This document shows positions 17,466-27,181 of a DNA stretch of 64,000 nt, one piece after another. Origin of the DNA: an uncultured Clostridium sp. Lineage in GTDB: Bacteria > Bacillota > Clostridia > TANB77 > CAG-508. The DNA lies in the NCBI GenBank assembly GCA_902462295.1, contig CABQAZ010000004.1, positions 27,550 to 91,549 on the forward strand, written 5' to 3'. Made by a program: the position numbers and the translations under genes. Each line of letters starts with the position of its first letter. Within the stretch, counting starts at the first letter, position 1. The notes beneath the pieces were generated by a model. It was given only the letters and a program-made list of their open reading frames with translations, did no database searches and had not been told where the DNA came from.

Positions 17466-19661
17466 TTATTTTTTTCTTTTAACTTCATACACACTATCAA
17501 CTTTTCTAAGTTCACGTATAACTTTATTTAAACCATCTAAACTATCAACTTCTAATGTTACTTCTGTAACTGCTATTCTCTCTTTTGTAGCTCTTGCATT
17601 TACACCTAAAAGTTTTGCCTTAGAGTCATTTATTTTTTGCACAATATCTGCTAAAAGTCCATTTCTATCATTTGCAAATACTTCTATCTCTACTGTATAT
17701 GTTACTTTTTCTTGGTCATACCATTGCACATCAATTATTCTATTTTCTTCTTTTAATAAATCATTTACATTTACACAATCTTTTCTATGTACTGATACTC
17801 CTCTTCCTTTTGTTATATATCCTATTATCTCATCTCCTGGAAGTGGGTTACAACATTTTGAAAGTTTTACTAAACAATTATCTATTCCTTTTACAACAAT
17901 TCCAGAATTTGATGGTTTTGGAGTTTTACGTTTGGCAGTTGATAATTCCTCAATTTTTTGTTCAATAGGTTCTTCTTTATGTTCTTTTCTGTATTCAATT
18001 AACATTCTTGCGATTATCTTTGTGGCTGTTATTGCTCCAAATCCCACAGCAGCATACATTTCTTCCAAGTTTTTGTATTTATATCTATCAAGCATTGGAT
18101 TTATATATTCTATTTTGAACAAATCATCATGTGATATTCCAATCCTTTTTAATTCTTTTTCTATTGAATCTTTTCCTTTTTCAATATTCTCTTCTTTTTT
18201 CTCTTTTTTAAACCATGACATTATCTTGTTTTTTGCAGATGAACTTTTTACAAATTTAAGCCAATCCATACTTGGGCCTTTTGAGTTTTCTGATGTTATT
18301 ATTTCAACAATGTCTCCATTTTTTATTGGAGTTATTATTGGAACCATTTTACTGTTTAGTTTTGCACCTGTCATGTGATTTCCAATTTCTGCATGAATAC
18401 TATATGCAAAGTCAATGGGTGTTGCTCCTCTTGGCAATACTTTTATTTCACCTTTTGGTGTAAATACATATACTTCATCTTCAAATAATTCCGTTTTTAG
18501 TGTTTCTAAAAATTGTTGTGGGTCTTGCATTTCTTGTTGCCATTCAAGAGTTTCTCTTAACCATGCAAGTTTATCATCTTGAACCTTTATTGTTTGTTGT
18601 CCTTTTTTATTTCCATAATTTGCTTCTTTATATGCCCAATGTGCAGCTATACCATATTCAGCAATTCTATGCATATCCCAAGTACGAATTTGCACTTCAA
18701 AAGGTGTTCCTTTTTCTCCAAGTAATGTTGTATGTATTGATTGATACATATTGGTTTTTGGTACTGCTATATAATCTTTAAATCTTCCTGGCATAGGATT
18801 GTACATATCATGTACAACTCCTAATGCTGTATAGCAGTCTTTTACTGAATTTACTATTATTCTTAAGGCAAACAAGTCATATATTTGGTCTAATGTCTTA
18901 TTATCTCTTTGCATTTTTCTATATATACTGTATAGATGTTTTGCTCTTCCAGTTACTTCCGCTTCTATATGATGTTTTTTTAGTTGAATTCTTATATCAG
19001 ACATTATTTTTTCTATAAATTTTAAACGTTCTTCTCTTTTTTGTTCTATTCCTTTTACTAGTTCTCCATATTCTTCTGGATATAAATATTTAAATCCTAA
19101 ATCCTCTAATTCCCATTTCATTGCATATAGCCCTAATCTATTTGCAAGTGGTGCATATAATTGCATCGTTTCTTTTGCTATTGCAATTTGTCTATCTCTT
19201 TTTAAGTATTCTAATGTTCTCATATTATGCAATCTATCTGCTAATTTGATGATTATTACTCTTATGTCTTTCCCCATTGCCAAAAACATTTTTCTATAAT
19301 TTTCTACTTGGTTCTCTTCTATTGTTGCATGTTGTATCATTTTTAATTTGGTAACTCCATCTACCATCTCTGCAATTTCTAGTCCAAATTCTTTTTCTAT
19401 ATCTTCATAACTTACTTCAGTATCTTCTACAACATCATGTAATAGAGCTGCACATATTGTATGTTCATCTAATCCTAATTCAGCTATTGTATATGCAACA
19501 TTTGTTGGATGTATTATATATGGTTCTCCGGATTTTCTTTTTTGCTCTCCATGTTTTGTTAATGCATAATTATATGCTCTTTGAATTAACTTAACATCTG
19601 GCCATCTTTTATTTTTCTTTACTTTGTCTATCACATCTTTTATTGTATAATTTTTCGTCAT
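17466..19661 (-). CDS. rel: Bifunctional (p)ppGpp synthetase/hydrolase
   Basis: 731-residue long RSH protein controlling the stringent response. The HD hydrolase domain has H51 and HDVVEDT (H75, D76), both intact. The synthetase domain contains RFKDYIAVPKTNMYQSIHTTLLG near 295. A TGS domain (YVFTPKGEIKVLPRGATPIDFAY) near 400, a zinc-finger region with KLSKCCNPLPGDEIIGYITKGRGVSVHR, and the C-terminal ACT domain are present. Both activities look preserved. It is followed by the MBL gene and preceded by recJ, as in many Firmicutes. Confidence 0.97.
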   Translation of the reverse strand: MTKNYTIKDVIDKVKKNKRWPDVKLIQRAYNYALTKHGEQKRKSGEPYIIHPTNVAYTIAELGLDEHTICAALLHDVVEDTEVSYEDIEKEFGLEIAEMVDGVTKLKMIQHATIEENQVENYRKMFLAMGKDIRVIIIKLADRLHNMRTLEYLKRDRQIAIAKETMQLYAPLANRLGLYAMKWELEDLGFKYLYPEEYGELVKGIEQKREERLKFIEKIMSDIRIQLKKHHIEAEVTGRAKHLYSIYRKMQRDNKTLDQIYDLFALRIIVNSVKDCYTALGVVHDMYNPMPGRFKDYIAVPKTNMYQSIHTTLLGEKGTPFEVQIRTWDMHRIAEYGIAAHWAYKEANYGNKKGQQTIKVQDDKLAWLRETLEWQQEMQDPQQFLETLKTELFEDEVYVFTPKGEIKVLPRGATPIDFAYSIHAEIGNHMTGAKLNSKMVPIITPIKNGDIVEIITSENSKGPSMDWLKFVKSSSAKNKIMSWFKKEKKEENIEKGKDSIEKELKRIGISHDDLFKIEYINPMLDRYKYKNLEEMYAAVGFGAITATKIIARMLIEYRKEHKEEPIEQKIEELSTAKRKTPKPSNSGIVVKGIDNCLVKLSKCCNPLPGDEIIGYITKGRGVSVHRKDCVNVNDLLKEENRIIDVQWYDQEKVTYTVEIEVFANDRNGLLADIVQKINDSKAKLLGVNARATKERIAVTEVTLEVDSLDGLNKVIRELRKVDSVYEVKRKK

Positions 19662-19688
19662 AAAAATTCCCCCTTTAATGCTTTTTTC

Positions 19689-21374
19689 CTAAAGTGATTT
19701 CATTAAATCCTTAATATTTATTTGTATATTTTCAACTCCATTAAAAGAATTAATTTCAAGATTTCCTACCACATCTATTCTATCTCCTATTTTATATTCA
19801 TTTGAATATTCTCCTAAATTAAATCCTATTGCATTAACAATGTTTTTGTTATCTTTTAATGTGAGTTTTAAATGTTTCCCCTCTGTAAGTGCTCTAATAG
19901 AATCTATTTTTAAATTTCTAACTAAAAATAGTGGCGTTTTATTCTCTTCTCCAAATGGCTCTAATTCTTTTAAGCTTTCCACCATATCTCTACTAATCTC
20001 ATCTAAATTTATTTGTGCATCTATTTTTAGAATTGGTACTATTTCTTCTATATTTTTTTCTTTTGCTATCTGTTCTAATTTTTCTTTAAATTCATTAAAT
20101 TTTTCTTTTTTTACAGTTATTCCAACTGCCATAGAATGTCCACCAAATCTATCTATTGATTCTTTACATTCTGTTAAAGTTTCGTATAAGTCAAATCCAG
20201 GAATGCTTCGTCCTGACCCTTTTCCATAATCATCTTCTTCACATAATAATATACTTGGTTTAAAATACATTTCTGTTATTTTTGATGCAACTATTCCTAT
20301 TACTCCATGGTGCCAATTCTTTCCCATTAAAACAATCGTATTTTTATTTTCTAATTTTTTTTCTTCAATTTGTACTATTGCGTCTGAAAATATATTTTTT
20401 TCTATTTCTTGTCTTATTTTATTGTATTCATTTAATTTTTGTGTAAGCATGTTTACTTCATTTATATCTTTTGACAAGAATAGTTTTAATGCTTCTTCTT
20501 GATATCCCATTCTACCACATGCATTTATTCGTGGTGCTATTCCAAATGATATTGTTATTGAATCTATCTTATTATAACCTGTTGCTTGTAATATGGCTCT
20601 TAATCCTAAATTTCTTGTTTGTTCAACTAATTTTAATCCTAATTTTACAATTACTCTATTTTCATCTGTAAGTGGTACTATATCTGAAATTGTTCCAATA
20701 CATACTATGTCCAAATATTTTAAATATTCTTTTTCTTCTAATCCTATTTTTATTGATATTGCTTGTATTAGTTTAAATACAACACCTACACCTGCTAAAT
20801 TTCTACATGGATATGTATTGTCTTTTCTTTTTGCATCTACAATAGCCATTGCTTCTGGTATCTCATTTCCTGGCTCATGATGATCTGTTATTATTGTTTC
20901 TATCCCTAATTCATTTGCATATTTTACTTCTTCTACAGCAGAAATTCCACAATCTACTGTTATCATTAATGTATATCCTTGTTTCGATATTTTTTCTACT
21001 GCTTCCTTGTTTAATCCATATCCCTCTTCTAATCTGTTTGGTATATATACTCCTACCTGCAATCCTCTTTCTTCTAAAAAACTTTTTAATACTGTTACAC
21101 TTGTTATTCCATCAACATCATAGTCTCCATATATTATAGTTTTTTCTTGATTTTTTATTGCTTTTTCTATTCTTTCTACTGCAATTTCCATATCTGGCAT
21201 TCCATATGGGTTGTAAAAATCACTTCTTTTAGGGTTTAAAAATTTGTTTATTTGCTCTCCTGTAATTCCTCTATTTGCTATTATTGTAGCTAATAATTTA
21301 TTTATATTATATTTTTTCTGTAATTCTTCTACTTTCTCATTATCCACTTGATATATTTGCCACATTTTGTTCAT
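19689..21374 (-). CDS. recJ: Single-stranded-DNA exonuclease RecJ
   Basis: 561-residue 5'-3' ssDNA exonuclease of the DHH family. Motif I is GDYDVDGITS (83-92), the DHH motif is TDHHEP near 160, and the DHHA1 domain carries GRSIPGFDLYETL and RFGGHSMAVG. The C-terminal OB-like part ends with NIQINIKDLMKSL. It works with RecA-dependent repair. SD AAAGGA lies 7 nt before ATG 21374. The neighbouring rel and recA genes are on the same strand. Confidence 0.95.
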   Translation of the reverse strand: MNKMWQIYQVDNEKVEELQKKYNINKLLATIIANRGITGEQINKFLNPKRSDFYNPYGMPDMEIAVERIEKAIKNQEKTIIYGDYDVDGITSVTVLKSFLEERGLQVGVYIPNRLEEGYGLNKEAVEKISKQGYTLMITVDCGISAVEEVKYANELGIETIITDHHEPGNEIPEAMAIVDAKRKDNTYPCRNLAGVGVVFKLIQAISIKIGLEEKEYLKYLDIVCIGTISDIVPLTDENRVIVKLGLKLVEQTRNLGLRAILQATGYNKIDSITISFGIAPRINACGRMGYQEEALKLFLSKDINEVNMLTQKLNEYNKIRQEIEKNIFSDAIVQIEEKKLENKNTIVLMGKNWHHGVIGIVASKITEMYFKPSILLCEEDDYGKGSGRSIPGFDLYETLTECKESIDRFGGHSMAVGITVKKEKFNEFKEKLEQIAKEKNIEEIVPILKIDAQINLDEISRDMVESLKELEPFGEENKTPLFLVRNLKIDSIRALTEGKHLKLTLKDNKNIVNAIGFNLGEYSNEYKIGDRIDVVGNLEINSFNGVENIQINIKDLMKSL

Positions 21375-21473
21375 TTTTATTTCCTTTCGTACTTTTAATT
21401 TTCTTTATTTATTTTACTATGTTAATTTTAAAATAGCAAGTATTTTTATTCTAAAAAGAACAAATTATAATAA

Positions 21474-21506
21474 ATAAGAACAGACTTTGTGGTCTGTTCT
21501 TATTTT
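21474..21506 (-). terminator. Terminator of recA
   Basis: Minus strand: AATAAGAACAGAC, short loop, GTCTGTTCTTATT, 2-5 nt after the recA stop. Confidence 0.85.
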
Positions 21507-21507
21507 C

Positions 21508-22554
21508 TTATTCTTCATCTTCCTTATCTTCTGGTAATTCTTCTCCTAAACTTTGTTCAAATGCTTTTGCAAAATTATCTCTAACTTTTTTCTCCACTTC
21601 TTGTAATAATTCTGGTCTATCTATTAAATATCTTTTTGCATTTTCTCTACCTTGCCCTATTCTTTCTCCATTATAACTAAACCATGAACCACTTTTTTGA
21701 ACAATATCTAAGTTTACTGCCATATCAAAAATATTTCCCTCTTTAGATATTCCTTTACCATATAATACATCAAATTCTGCTTCTCTAAATGGTGGAGCTA
21801 CTTTATTTTTTATTACTTTTACTCTAACTCTATTTCCCATTACTTGTCCATCTTGTTTGATATTTTCTATTTTTCTTATATCCATTCTAACTGAAGCATA
21901 AAATTTTAATGCTCTACCTCCTGTTGTTGTTTCTGGGTTTCCAAACATTATTCCTATTTTTTCTCTTAATTGATTTATAAATATTAATACTGTTTTTGAT
22001 TTATTAATTGCTCCAGCAAGTTTACGTAATGCTTGTGACATTAATCTTGCTTGAAGCCCCATATGTGAGTCTCCCATATCTCCATCAATTTCTGCTTTTG
22101 GAACTAATGCTGCAACAGAATCAACTACTATTACATCTAATGCTCCACTTCTTACTAATGATTCTGTTATTTCTAAAGCTTGTTCTCCTGTATCTGGTTG
22201 TGATACTATTAAATTGTCTATATCAACTCCTAATTTTTTAGCATAAACTGGGTCCAATGCATGTTCTGCATCTATAAATGCTGCTTCTCCTCCCATTTTT
22301 TGTGCTTCTGCTATTATATGTAATGCTAATGTTGTTTTTCCTGATGACTCTGGTCCAAATACTTCTATTATTCTTCCTCTTGGTACTCCACCTATTCCTA
22401 ATGCTATATCTAAACTTAATGCACCTGTTGGTATTGCTTCTACCTCCATTGCTTTAAATTCTCCTAATTTCATAACTGAGCCTTTTCCAAATTGTTTTTC
22501 TATTTGACTCATAGCTACTTCTAATGCTTTTTTCTTTTCTAAGTTTTCTTCCAT
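21508..22554 (-). CDS. recA: Recombinase RecA
   Basis: 348-residue ATP-dependent strand-exchange protein and SOS coprotease. Walker A is GPESSGKTT (67-75), Walker B is VIVVDSVAAL, the L2 loop is FINQLREKIGIMFGNPETTTGGRALKFYAS, and the tail is acidic (LPEDKEDEE). Start MEENLEKKKALEVAM has GGAGGAAAG upstream. A SOS box and a consensus promoter precede it. Confidence 0.98.
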   Translation of the reverse strand: MEENLEKKKALEVAMSQIEKQFGKGSVMKLGEFKAMEVEAIPTGALSLDIALGIGGVPRGRIIEVFGPESSGKTTLALHIIAEAQKMGGEAAFIDAEHALDPVYAKKLGVDIDNLIVSQPDTGEQALEITESLVRSGALDVIVVDSVAALVPKAEIDGDMGDSHMGLQARLMSQALRKLAGAINKSKTVLIFINQLREKIGIMFGNPETTTGGRALKFYASVRMDIRKIENIKQDGQVMGNRVRVKVIKNKVAPPFREAEFDVLYGKGISKEGNIFDMAVNLDIVQKSGSWFSYNGERIGQGRENAKRYLIDRPELLQEVEKKVRDNFAKAFEQSLGEELPEDKEDEE

Positions 22555-22578
22555 GTATCTTTCCTCCTAAATTTTATA

Positions 22579-22592
22579 TAAACTTTTGTTCG
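22579..22592 (-). promoter_or_regulatory. LexA (DinR-type) SOS box of recA
   Basis: Minus strand CGAACAAAAGTTTA, a near match to the Gram-positive consensus CGAAC-N4-GTTCG. It lies just downstream of the -10 box, where LexA would block transcription. Confidence 0.75.
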
Positions 22593-22600
22593 ATATCTAT

Positions 22601-22629
22601 AATATATATCTATTTTTTTCATTTGTCAA
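22601..22629 (-). promoter_or_regulatory. recA promoter
   Basis: Minus strand TTGACA (22624-22629), 17 nt, TATATT (22601-22606). Confidence 0.85.
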
Positions 22630-22663
22630 CATTTTTTTATTATTAATTGTTTTAATTTTTACT

Positions 22664-22906
22664 AGTTAATGTTTTAGTTAAATTTATTATAAAGAAATCC
22701 TTGAAATATAAGCTTTGAATGAAGTAACGAATGTGCATGGAGAAATTTTAGAAATCCTTATGTAGTTTTATGGTAAGAGTTCACGATAGTGGAAAGGAAC
22801 CATAAAACAAATTAGAATTTCTTAAATTTCGTAATAAATCGAGGAACGTAATGAAAAGCTTATATTCCAAGGAACTCTTATAAAATATCAATCAAAACCA
22901 TTAACA
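22664..22906. repeat. Long palindromic interspersed element, copy B
   Basis: Outer arms GTTAATG... and ...CATTAAC, inner arms AAGAAATCCTTGAAATATAAGC against GCTTATATTCCAAGGAACTCTT (a few mismatches), then the shared internal stems and loop. It ends 8 nt after the stop of the oligopeptide-binding gene and separates it from the recA promoter. Confidence 0.85.
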
Positions 22907-22913
22907 TATAACT

Positions 22914-24482
22914 TTAATTTTTACTCCAATTATCAATATCAATAAAAATATTATACCAATTTGCTACTACATTACCTCTAAGTGACCAACTATTGGCAAC
23001 AGCATAATAGCTACTATATAATCCAATATAAGGTTTCTGCTCATTAAATATTTGACGAATTCTTATATATTTTTCTTTTAGTAGTTCTTCTTTAGAGATA
23101 TTTTTTACTTCTGCCATTAAATTATTTAATTCATCATTATTAAAATTACAAGCACTCATATAAGTTTCGATACTTGGATTTCCAGAAATTGTAGTTCCTG
23201 TAATTATCGCATCATAATTTTTATTCTGCAAATAAGATTGATATTGAGTATCACTTGCTTTTATTATTGTAACACTTATTCCAATATTTCCAAGGTCTGC
23301 TTTAATCATTTCAGCAGTATTTACTCTTGCCTGATTTGTTGCCTGTACAACTATTTTAAAATTTAATGTTCTGGTATAATAGTTTTCAGTTTTTTGCCAT
23401 CTATTATATTTATATTCCCATCCATTATCTTCTAAAATTTTTACAGCTAAATTAGGATTATATGAATTATCTCCATTCTCTCCTTTTAACCAACTACCAT
23501 AATCTAGTGAATAATCTGTCACTTTATATTTGTTGTTATATACAGATGCAACAATATTATCTCTATTAATTGCATGTGATAATGCATTTCTTACTTCTTG
23601 TTTTGAAAGAATTGCATTTTGTGTATTTAATGCTAAATAATCAAATTCTCTTCCTGCCACTTCTTGTTTATTATATCCCATTGTTCCTATATATTTTTCT
23701 ATTTCTGTATTGTTTGTTGTAACTATATCTACTTTTCCTAATTTGAATGCATTGTATAATTCCCCTAATCCTGCATATTTTCCTATTCTTATTGTTTCTA
23801 GTGTTAATTCTTCTCGATTGTAGTTTTCATTTTTGTTTAAAACTATTTTATCATCATTTTCAACTATTTTATATTTTCCTGTTCCCACAGGTTTATTATT
23901 TTTTTCAGTTGTTGAAAAATCTTGTCCTTCAAAGTATGTTTTACTAACTATTGGAAATATTAAATTATATTCAAAAAAGGCTATTTCATGGTCTATTGTT
24001 ATTTGCAATGTGTCATCATCTATTTTTTCTACTCCAACTATATATTGAACATTATTTCCATATATTGACGGTATTTGTTTTAATACATCTATTGTAAATA
24101 ATACATCTTCAACAGAAAACTGATTTCCATCAGACCATTTTATATCATTTTTTATTTTTATTAAATATGTAGTAGCACTTGTCTTTGCCCAATCTTTTAC
24201 TAAACATTTTTGTAATTTATATTCTGAGTCTAATTCAAATAAAGGTTCATATATTATTCTTGATATTTCTTGTACTTGTTTATTTTGGCTTAATATTGGA
24301 TTTATTGTATCAAATGATGCTATACCTAATGTTATCTCTTTTATCATTTCTTCTTCTGTAGTAGTACTTTGTTTTTGTTCTTCTACATTATTTTGATCAC
24401 TTTTGTTTAATTCGTAGATTACAGCTATAACTATTACAATTATAAATATTATAAATATGTATTTTATAAAATTACCTTTCAA
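22914..24482 (-). CDS. Orphan oligopeptide/solute-binding protein (SBP family 5)
   Basis: 522 residues, start TTG (M-KGNFIK) with SD GAGGTGA 5 nt upstream. An uncleaved-looking N-terminal anchor (residues 7-26, IKYIFIIFIIVIVIAVIYEL) has no lipobox cysteine, unlike most Gram-positive members. The rest fits family 5: EPLFELDSEYKLQKCLVKDW, SDGNQFSVEDVLFTIDVLKQ and a C-terminal GLYSSYYAVANSWSLRG. It should bind peptides or similar ligands outside the cell. No permease or ATPase gene is nearby, so its transporter partner lies elsewhere or it acts as a sensor. Confidence 0.85.
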   Translation of the reverse strand: MKGNFIKYIFIIFIIVIVIAVIYELNKSDQNNVEEQKQSTTTEEEMIKEITLGIASFDTINPILSQNKQVQEISRIIYEPLFELDSEYKLQKCLVKDWAKTSATTYLIKIKNDIKWSDGNQFSVEDVLFTIDVLKQIPSIYGNNVQYIVGVEKIDDDTLQITIDHEIAFFEYNLIFPIVSKTYFEGQDFSTTEKNNKPVGTGKYKIVENDDKIVLNKNENYNREELTLETIRIGKYAGLGELYNAFKLGKVDIVTTNNTEIEKYIGTMGYNKQEVAGREFDYLALNTQNAILSKQEVRNALSHAINRDNIVASVYNNKYKVTDYSLDYGSWLKGENGDNSYNPNLAVKILEDNGWEYKYNRWQKTENYYTRTLNFKIVVQATNQARVNTAEMIKADLGNIGISVTIIKASDTQYQSYLQNKNYDAIITGTTISGNPSIETYMSACNFNNDELNNLMAEVKNISKEELLKEKYIRIRQIFNEQKPYIGLYSSYYAVANSWSLRGNVVANWYNIFIDIDNWSKN

Positions 24483-24604
24483 AATTTCACCTCATATTTT
24501 TACTTTTTAGCAATGTTCCTTGCCTAGTTATAATATATCATTATAGTGATTTTTTCAAGTCTTTTTGATAATGTTGTTTGATTTTAATTGTTTTCTTCTC
24601 ATTC

Positions 24605-24632
24605 AAAAAGAGAGCATAAGTAATGCCCCCTA
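24605..24632 (-). terminator. Terminator after spoVS
   Basis: Minus strand AGGGGGCAT, 5-nt loop, ATGCTCTCT with G-U pairs, then T5. Confidence 0.65.
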
Positions 24633-24666
24633 ATTTTATTATTTACATATTAACTAAAATTGCAAT

Positions 24667-24930
24667 CTATTTTCTTGATTCTACAATCAATTTTATTCCT
24701 GTTCTGTCTTCTCCCTCTACTTCTACTTCTGCGAACGCCGGTATGCATACTAAGTCAACTCCTGCTGGTGCTACAAATCCTCTTGCTATTGCTACTGCCT
24801 TTACTGCTTGATTTAGAGCTCCTGCTCCAATTGCTTGCATTTCTGCTTTTTGTGATTCTTTCACTAACCCAGCAATAGCTCCAGCTACTGAATTTGGATT
24901 AGATTTTGATGAAATTTTCAAAACTTCCAT
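24667..24930 (-). CDS. spoVS: Stage V sporulation protein S
   Basis: 87 residues, the usual length (86). The Alba-like fold protein is nearly invariant in spore formers: MEVLKISSKSNPNSVAGAIAG, AIGAGALNQAVKAVAIARG and a C-terminal EGEDRTGIKLIVES. It affects septation and coat assembly in Bacillus. SD AGGAGG lies upstream. It follows ymdB as in B. subtilis, but rny, which normally sits just before ymdB, is not here. Confidence 0.97.
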   Translation of the reverse strand: MEVLKISSKSNPNSVAGAIAGLVKESQKAEMQAIGAGALNQAVKAVAIARGFVAPAGVDLVCIPAFAEVEVEGEDRTGIKLIVESRK

Positions 24931-25094
24931 TTCTTTTCTGCCTCCTATAATTTAATTTTTGTTGCAACTTTTACATTTTGTATTTTACAACATATGGAAA
25001 TTTTTGTCTAGCTTTTTCTGGAAATTTTTTCAAGTTTTCATCGCATACTTCGACAGTTCTCATGTTTTTTCATCTTATCTATTTTCATATATTT

Positions 25095-25868
25095 TTATTT
25101 TACAAATATTCTTTTTATTTCTGTTACTTTATTTGTGTTTTCATCAACTTCAAATTTTACAGCATTTAGCATACATTCCCCTTCTGCTAATCTGTATTTT
25201 TCTGGAAGTGTTGTTTCAAATCTTTTAAATGATACCTGTACATCCATTCCTATTACAGAATTTTTTGGACCTGTCATTCCTAAATCTGTTATATATGCTG
25301 TTCCATTTGGTAATATTTGTTCATCAGCTGTTTGTACATGTGTATGTGTTCCAAATAATGCAGTGATTTTTCCATCCAGAAATCTTCCCATTGCTATTTT
25401 TTCCGCTGTTGCTTCTGCATGAAAATCAATAAATATCATATCTACTTTTCCTTGTAATTCTTCTACCATTTCTTTTGCTAATATAAATGGATTTTCTGTC
25501 AGTATATTTATGTCTACTCTTCCTATAAAGTTCATTACCGCTATTTTTTTGTTTTTACATTCATATATTCCTAACCCTTTTCCAACTACTCCTTTAGGAT
25601 AATTTGCAGGTCTTAATAATTGAGGATTATCTATAAATTTAAATATATCTTTTTTTCCCCATGTGTGATTCCCCATTGTTATTACATCTGTTCCTGCTTC
25701 TATTATATCTTTGAAGTTTCTTTCTGTTAATCCCATTCCTCCTGCTGCATTTTCACCATTTGTTATTACAAAGTCTATTTCTTCTTGTTTTTTTATTTTT
25801 GGTAATACTTCTTTTAATTTTCTTACTCCTGATTCTCCAACAATGTCTCCTACTGCTAATACTTTCAA
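25095..25868 (-). CDS. ymdB: YmdB-family metallophosphoesterase
   Basis: 257 residues, start TTG with AAGGAG 5 nt upstream. YmdB is a cyclic-nucleotide phosphodiesterase affecting biofilm and motility choice in Bacillus. Metal motifs are GDIVGESG (D8), NGENAAGGMG, MGNHTWG, DFHAEAT and GTHTHVQTAD. TIGR00282-type features are complete. It is the first gene of the ymdB-spoVS pair, followed by a gap and the orphan binding protein, then recA. Confidence 0.95.
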   Translation of the reverse strand: MKVLAVGDIVGESGVRKLKEVLPKIKKQEEIDFVITNGENAAGGMGLTERNFKDIIEAGTDVITMGNHTWGKKDIFKFIDNPQLLRPANYPKGVVGKGLGIYECKNKKIAVMNFIGRVDINILTENPFILAKEMVEELQGKVDMIFIDFHAEATAEKIAMGRFLDGKITALFGTHTHVQTADEQILPNGTAYITDLGMTGPKNSVIGMDVQVSFKRFETTLPEKYRLAEGECMLNAVKFEVDENTNKVTEIKRIFVK

Positions 25869-26185
25869 TTTTTCTCCTTCTTTCTATTATAACATATATG
25901 TTTTTCGTTGTTTATTTTAACATTTTATATTGGGTTAGTCAAGTTCTACTATATAATAATTTTGATAGAAATTTACTAGTTAATTCTTTTCATTGAATCC
26001 TTTTAATAACATTTAGAAATAATTGATATAAAATTGTTTGATTAGTAAATATAATATTTAAACATCACTATTATACTATCTCTGATAATATTTTGTCAAG
26101 AAAATATCATAAAAAAAATGGTTCAATTTTTCGTTTAATATTTTATTTTATTTTGAATATATATTTATCCAGGAGGTTATTAAAT
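25869..26185. other. Divergent intergenic region between ymdB and asd
   Basis: 317 bp, very AT-rich. On the minus strand a TATAAT-like -10 lies just before the ymdB SD. No lysine riboswitch or other structured leader is recognisable on the asd side. An in-frame extension of asd to 26093 exists but has no SD. Confidence 0.5.
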
Positions 26186-27181
26186 ATGAAAAATTATAAA
26201 TTAGCAATAGTTGGTGCAACAGGTCTAGTAGGTAGAACTGCTTTAAAAGTTTTAGAAGAAAAAGACTTTCCAAATTTCGAATACACACTTTTCTCTTCAG
26301 CAAAATCAGCAGGTACAAAATTAAAATTTTTTAATAAGGATTATGTTGTTCAAGAATTAAAAGATGATTCTTTTGATTCAGGTTTTGACTTTGCAATATT
26401 TTCTGCAGGAGCCGAAACTTCAAAACATTTTGCTCCAATCGCTTCTTCAAAAGGATGTATTGTAATTGATAATAGTAGTGCTTTTAGGATGGATGATAAT
26501 GTACCACTAATTGTTCCAGAAGTAAATTTTAAAGATGTTATTAATCATAACAACATAATTGCTAATCCAAATTGTTCAACAATTCAAGCTGTTGTTGTTT
26601 TAAAACCTTTAGATGATAATTTTAAAATTAAAAGAATTGTATTTTCAACTTATCAAGCAGTTTCTGGTGCAGGCAAACTAGGATTACAAGATTTAGAAAA
26701 TGGACCTACACAATCATCAAGTATTCATTTATTAAAATTTTCTCATCCAATTTATGATAATTGCTTACCACATATTGATTCATTTTTAATTAATGGATAT
26801 ACAAAAGAAGAAATGAAAATGATTAATGAAACTAGAAAAATTTTAGGTCATCCAAATTTACCTATCACCGCAACAGCAGTACGTGTTCCTGTAAAAAATT
26901 GTCATGGTGAAAGTATTAATATAGAATTTGAAGAACCATTTTCAATAGATAAAGTAAAATCTATTTTAACAAATTCTCCTGGCATTGTTGTTCAAGATGA
27001 TATAAAAAATAACATGTATCCTTTTGCTACAGAAGTAAATGGTCATGATGAAGTTTTTGTTGGAAGAATTAGAAAAGATTATAGCATTGCTAATGCTCTG
27101 AATTTATGGGTTGTTGCCGATAATCTCAGAAAAGGTGCTGCTAGCAATGCTATTCAAATTATTGAAAAACTAATTAGTTAA
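26186..27181 (+). CDS. asd: Aspartate-semialdehyde dehydrogenase
   Basis: 331 residues from ATG 26186 (AGGAGG 9 nt upstream). Second step of the aspartate pathway to lysine, DAP, threonine and methionine. NADP motif GATGLVGRT (10-18), catalytic cysteine C130 in NPNCSTIQ, substrate-binding residues in TYQAVSGAGKLG and VRVPVKNCHGESINIEFEEPF. Its 3' end overlaps the converging flippase-like gene by 12 nt. dapA, the next pathway step, lies 1.2 kb away on the same strand. Confidence 0.97.
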   Translation: MKNYKLAIVGATGLVGRTALKVLEEKDFPNFEYTLFSSAKSAGTKLKFFNKDYVVQELKDDSFDSGFDFAIFSAGAETSKHFAPIASSKGCIVIDNSSAFRMDDNVPLIVPEVNFKDVINHNNIIANPNCSTIQAVVVLKPLDDNFKIKRIVFSTYQAVSGAGKLGLQDLENGPTQSSSIHLLKFSHPIYDNCLPHIDSFLINGYTKEEMKMINETRKILGHPNLPITATAVRVPVKNCHGESINIEFEEPFSIDKVKSILTNSPGIVVQDDIKNNMYPFATEVNGHDEVFVGRIRKDYSIANALNLWVVADNLRKGAASNAIQIIEKLIS

